Assembly: GCF_001202035.1 (NCBI RefSeq)
Contig: NZ_LGHT01000004.1
Location: 62,001-126,000, forward strand
Reading direction: 5' to 3'
From: Pseudorhodobacter wandonensis
Lineage (GTDB): Bacteria > Pseudomonadota > Alphaproteobacteria > Rhodobacterales > Rhodobacteraceae
Length of the DNA: 64,000 nucleotides
Under the pieces are notes generated by a model that was not told the origin of the DNA, made no database searches, and saw nothing but the letters and a program-made list of their open reading frames with translations. Position numbers and translations under genes: made by a program. Shown here piece by piece: positions 63,373-64,000 of the stretch. How positions within the stretch are numbered: position 1 is the stretch's first letter; every line of letters starts with the position of its first letter.

Positions 63373-63675
63373 ATGAACCTAACACCCCGTGAACGTGAGA
63401 AACTTCTTGTATCGGTTGCTGCGATGGTCGCCCGCAACCGGCTGGCGCGCGGCGTCAAGCTGAACCACCCCGAGGCGATTGCCCTGATCACCGATTTCGT
63501 GGTCGAAGGCGCGCGTGACGGGCGCAGTGTGGCCGACCTGATGCAGGCCGGCGCGCATGTGATTACCGCCAATCAATGTATGCAAGGCATCCCCGAAATG
63601 ATCCATTCCGTACAGGTTGAGGCCACCTTTCCCGATGGCACCAAACTTGTCACCGTCCACCACCCCATTCGCTAA
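63373..63675 (+). CDS. ureA: Urease gamma subunit
   Basis: A 100-aa UreA starting [35 protein letters not shown], with the typical [11 protein letters not shown] and [17 protein letters not shown]. Structural subunit of urease (urea to ammonia and CO2). It begins 9 bp after ureD. Confidence 0.97.
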   Translation: MNLTPREREKLLVSVAAMVARNRLARGVKLNHPEAIALITDFVVEGARDGRSVADLMQAGAHVITANQCMQGIPEMIHSVQVEATFPDGTKLVTVHHPIR

Positions 63676-63685
63676 GAGGCCCGTC

Positions 63686-63874
63686 ATGAAAACCCTTTTC
63701 ACTTTGTTCGCCCTGTTGCCAACCGCCCTGTTTGCCCACACGGGCGACCACAGCCACACCGGCTTTTTCGCAAATCTGCGGCATTTGGCGACCGAGCCTG
63801 ACCATTTGCTGATGCTGGGCGCCGCGATTGCTGTCGCCGTTGTGATCTACATGCGCAAAGGCCGCTCATCGTGA
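63686..63874 (+). CDS. Small His-rich membrane protein in the urease operon
   Basis: A 62-aa protein between ureA and ureB: signal-like N-terminus (about 1-17, ending in LFA), a His cluster HTGDHSHTG at 18-26, then [23 protein letters not shown], a membrane helix that resembles the HupE/UreJ nickel permease motif (HxxxxxDHLL). Nickel or metal handling for urease is plausible. Its stop overlaps the GTG of ureB. Confidence 0.8.
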   Translation: MKTLFTLFALLPTALFAHTGDHSHTGFFANLRHLATEPDHLLMLGAAIAVAVVIYMRKGRSS

Positions 63875-64000
63875 TTCCCGGTCAGGTTTTCCCTGCCGAG
63901 GGCGCGATAGAGATTAACGCGGCGCAAGAAGCTGTCGTGCTGATGGTCGCCAATACCGGCGACCGGCCTGTGCAGGTCGGCAGCCACTATCATTTCGCCG
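63871..64000 (+). CDS. ureB: Urease beta subunit, 5' part
   Basis: The first 43 codons, starting at GTG 63871 that overlaps the previous stop (GTGA). The reading [16 protein letters not shown], then [17 protein letters not shown], is the UreB N-terminus. It is cut by the window edge. Confidence 0.93.
   Translation, partial: MIPGQVFPAEGAIEINAAQEAVVLMVANTGDRPVQVGSHYHFA

Overview
The window looks like a chromosomal piece of a Rhodobacteraceae-type alphaproteobacterium. The grounds are a PetP/PetR-like regulator pair, a DUF2793 protein of the kind found with Rhodobacter gene transfer agents, a nos cluster start, an R. sphaeroides-like bcsA-bcsB-bcsZ cellulose operon, a ureD-ureA-orf-ureB urease order, moderate-to-high GC and a hairpin repeat familiar from intergenic DNA of this family. 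No rRNA, tRNA, CRISPR array, transposase or complete prophage was recognised.

Layout. 1-2739: start of a nos (N2O reductase) operon running off the left edge, with an FNR/NnrR-type box, then an aldehyde dehydrogenase. 2940-9630: 1-Cys peroxiredoxin, two exported proteins, rpsO and pnp separated by an inverted GFA/DUF6151-like gene, then DUF1643. 9634-11707: a probable fluoroacetate dehalogenase and an RTX protein. 11952-16665: truB, a phosphodiester-glycosidase-like gene and rbfA, then dapB, a glycosyltransferase and a VOC protein. 16835-23403: a tight three-gene block (transglutaminase plus DUF2126 amidoligase, circularly permuted ATP-grasp plus alpha-E, second transglutaminase), predicted to make or trim amide-linked peptides. 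23701-28918: one compact leftward run petP-petR-deacetylase-xseB-ispA-dxs. 29062-35254: ilvE, a small basic protein, queG, ptsN, hpf, the lptC-lptA-lptB export genes and an RNase D-like gene. 35348-50462: an exopolysaccharide region with ugd, manC, rfbCBDA, an ExoY-like priming transferase, a Wzy-like polymerase, a metallophosphoesterase and a Wzc/ExoP autokinase; a phage/GTA-spike-like DUF2793 gene lies inside it. 50754-58742: a leftward cellulose operon (bcsN-like, bcsA, bcsB, bcsZ, BcsK-like TPR). 59190-62345: a diguanylate cyclase and a PAS-GGDEF-EAL protein divergent from the cellulose operon. 62542-64000: urease genes running off the right edge.

How the parts fit. The cellulose operon (PilZ-containing BcsA), the cyclase and the probable c-di-GMP phosphodiesterase form a local c-di-GMP/cellulose module. 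Nucleotide sugars (UDP-glucuronate, GDP-mannose, dTDP-rhamnose) feed the neighbouring exopolysaccharide region, but most glycosyltransferases, a flippase and an outer-membrane exporter are not in the window. The most system-like, least understood items are the transglutaminase/amidoligase/ATP-grasp block, the PetPR-isoprenoid operon with two identical palindromes in its promoter, and the dehalogenase whose residues match the known defluorinase set at the same numbers. All calls rest on reading the sequence and on family knowledge; no searches were run.
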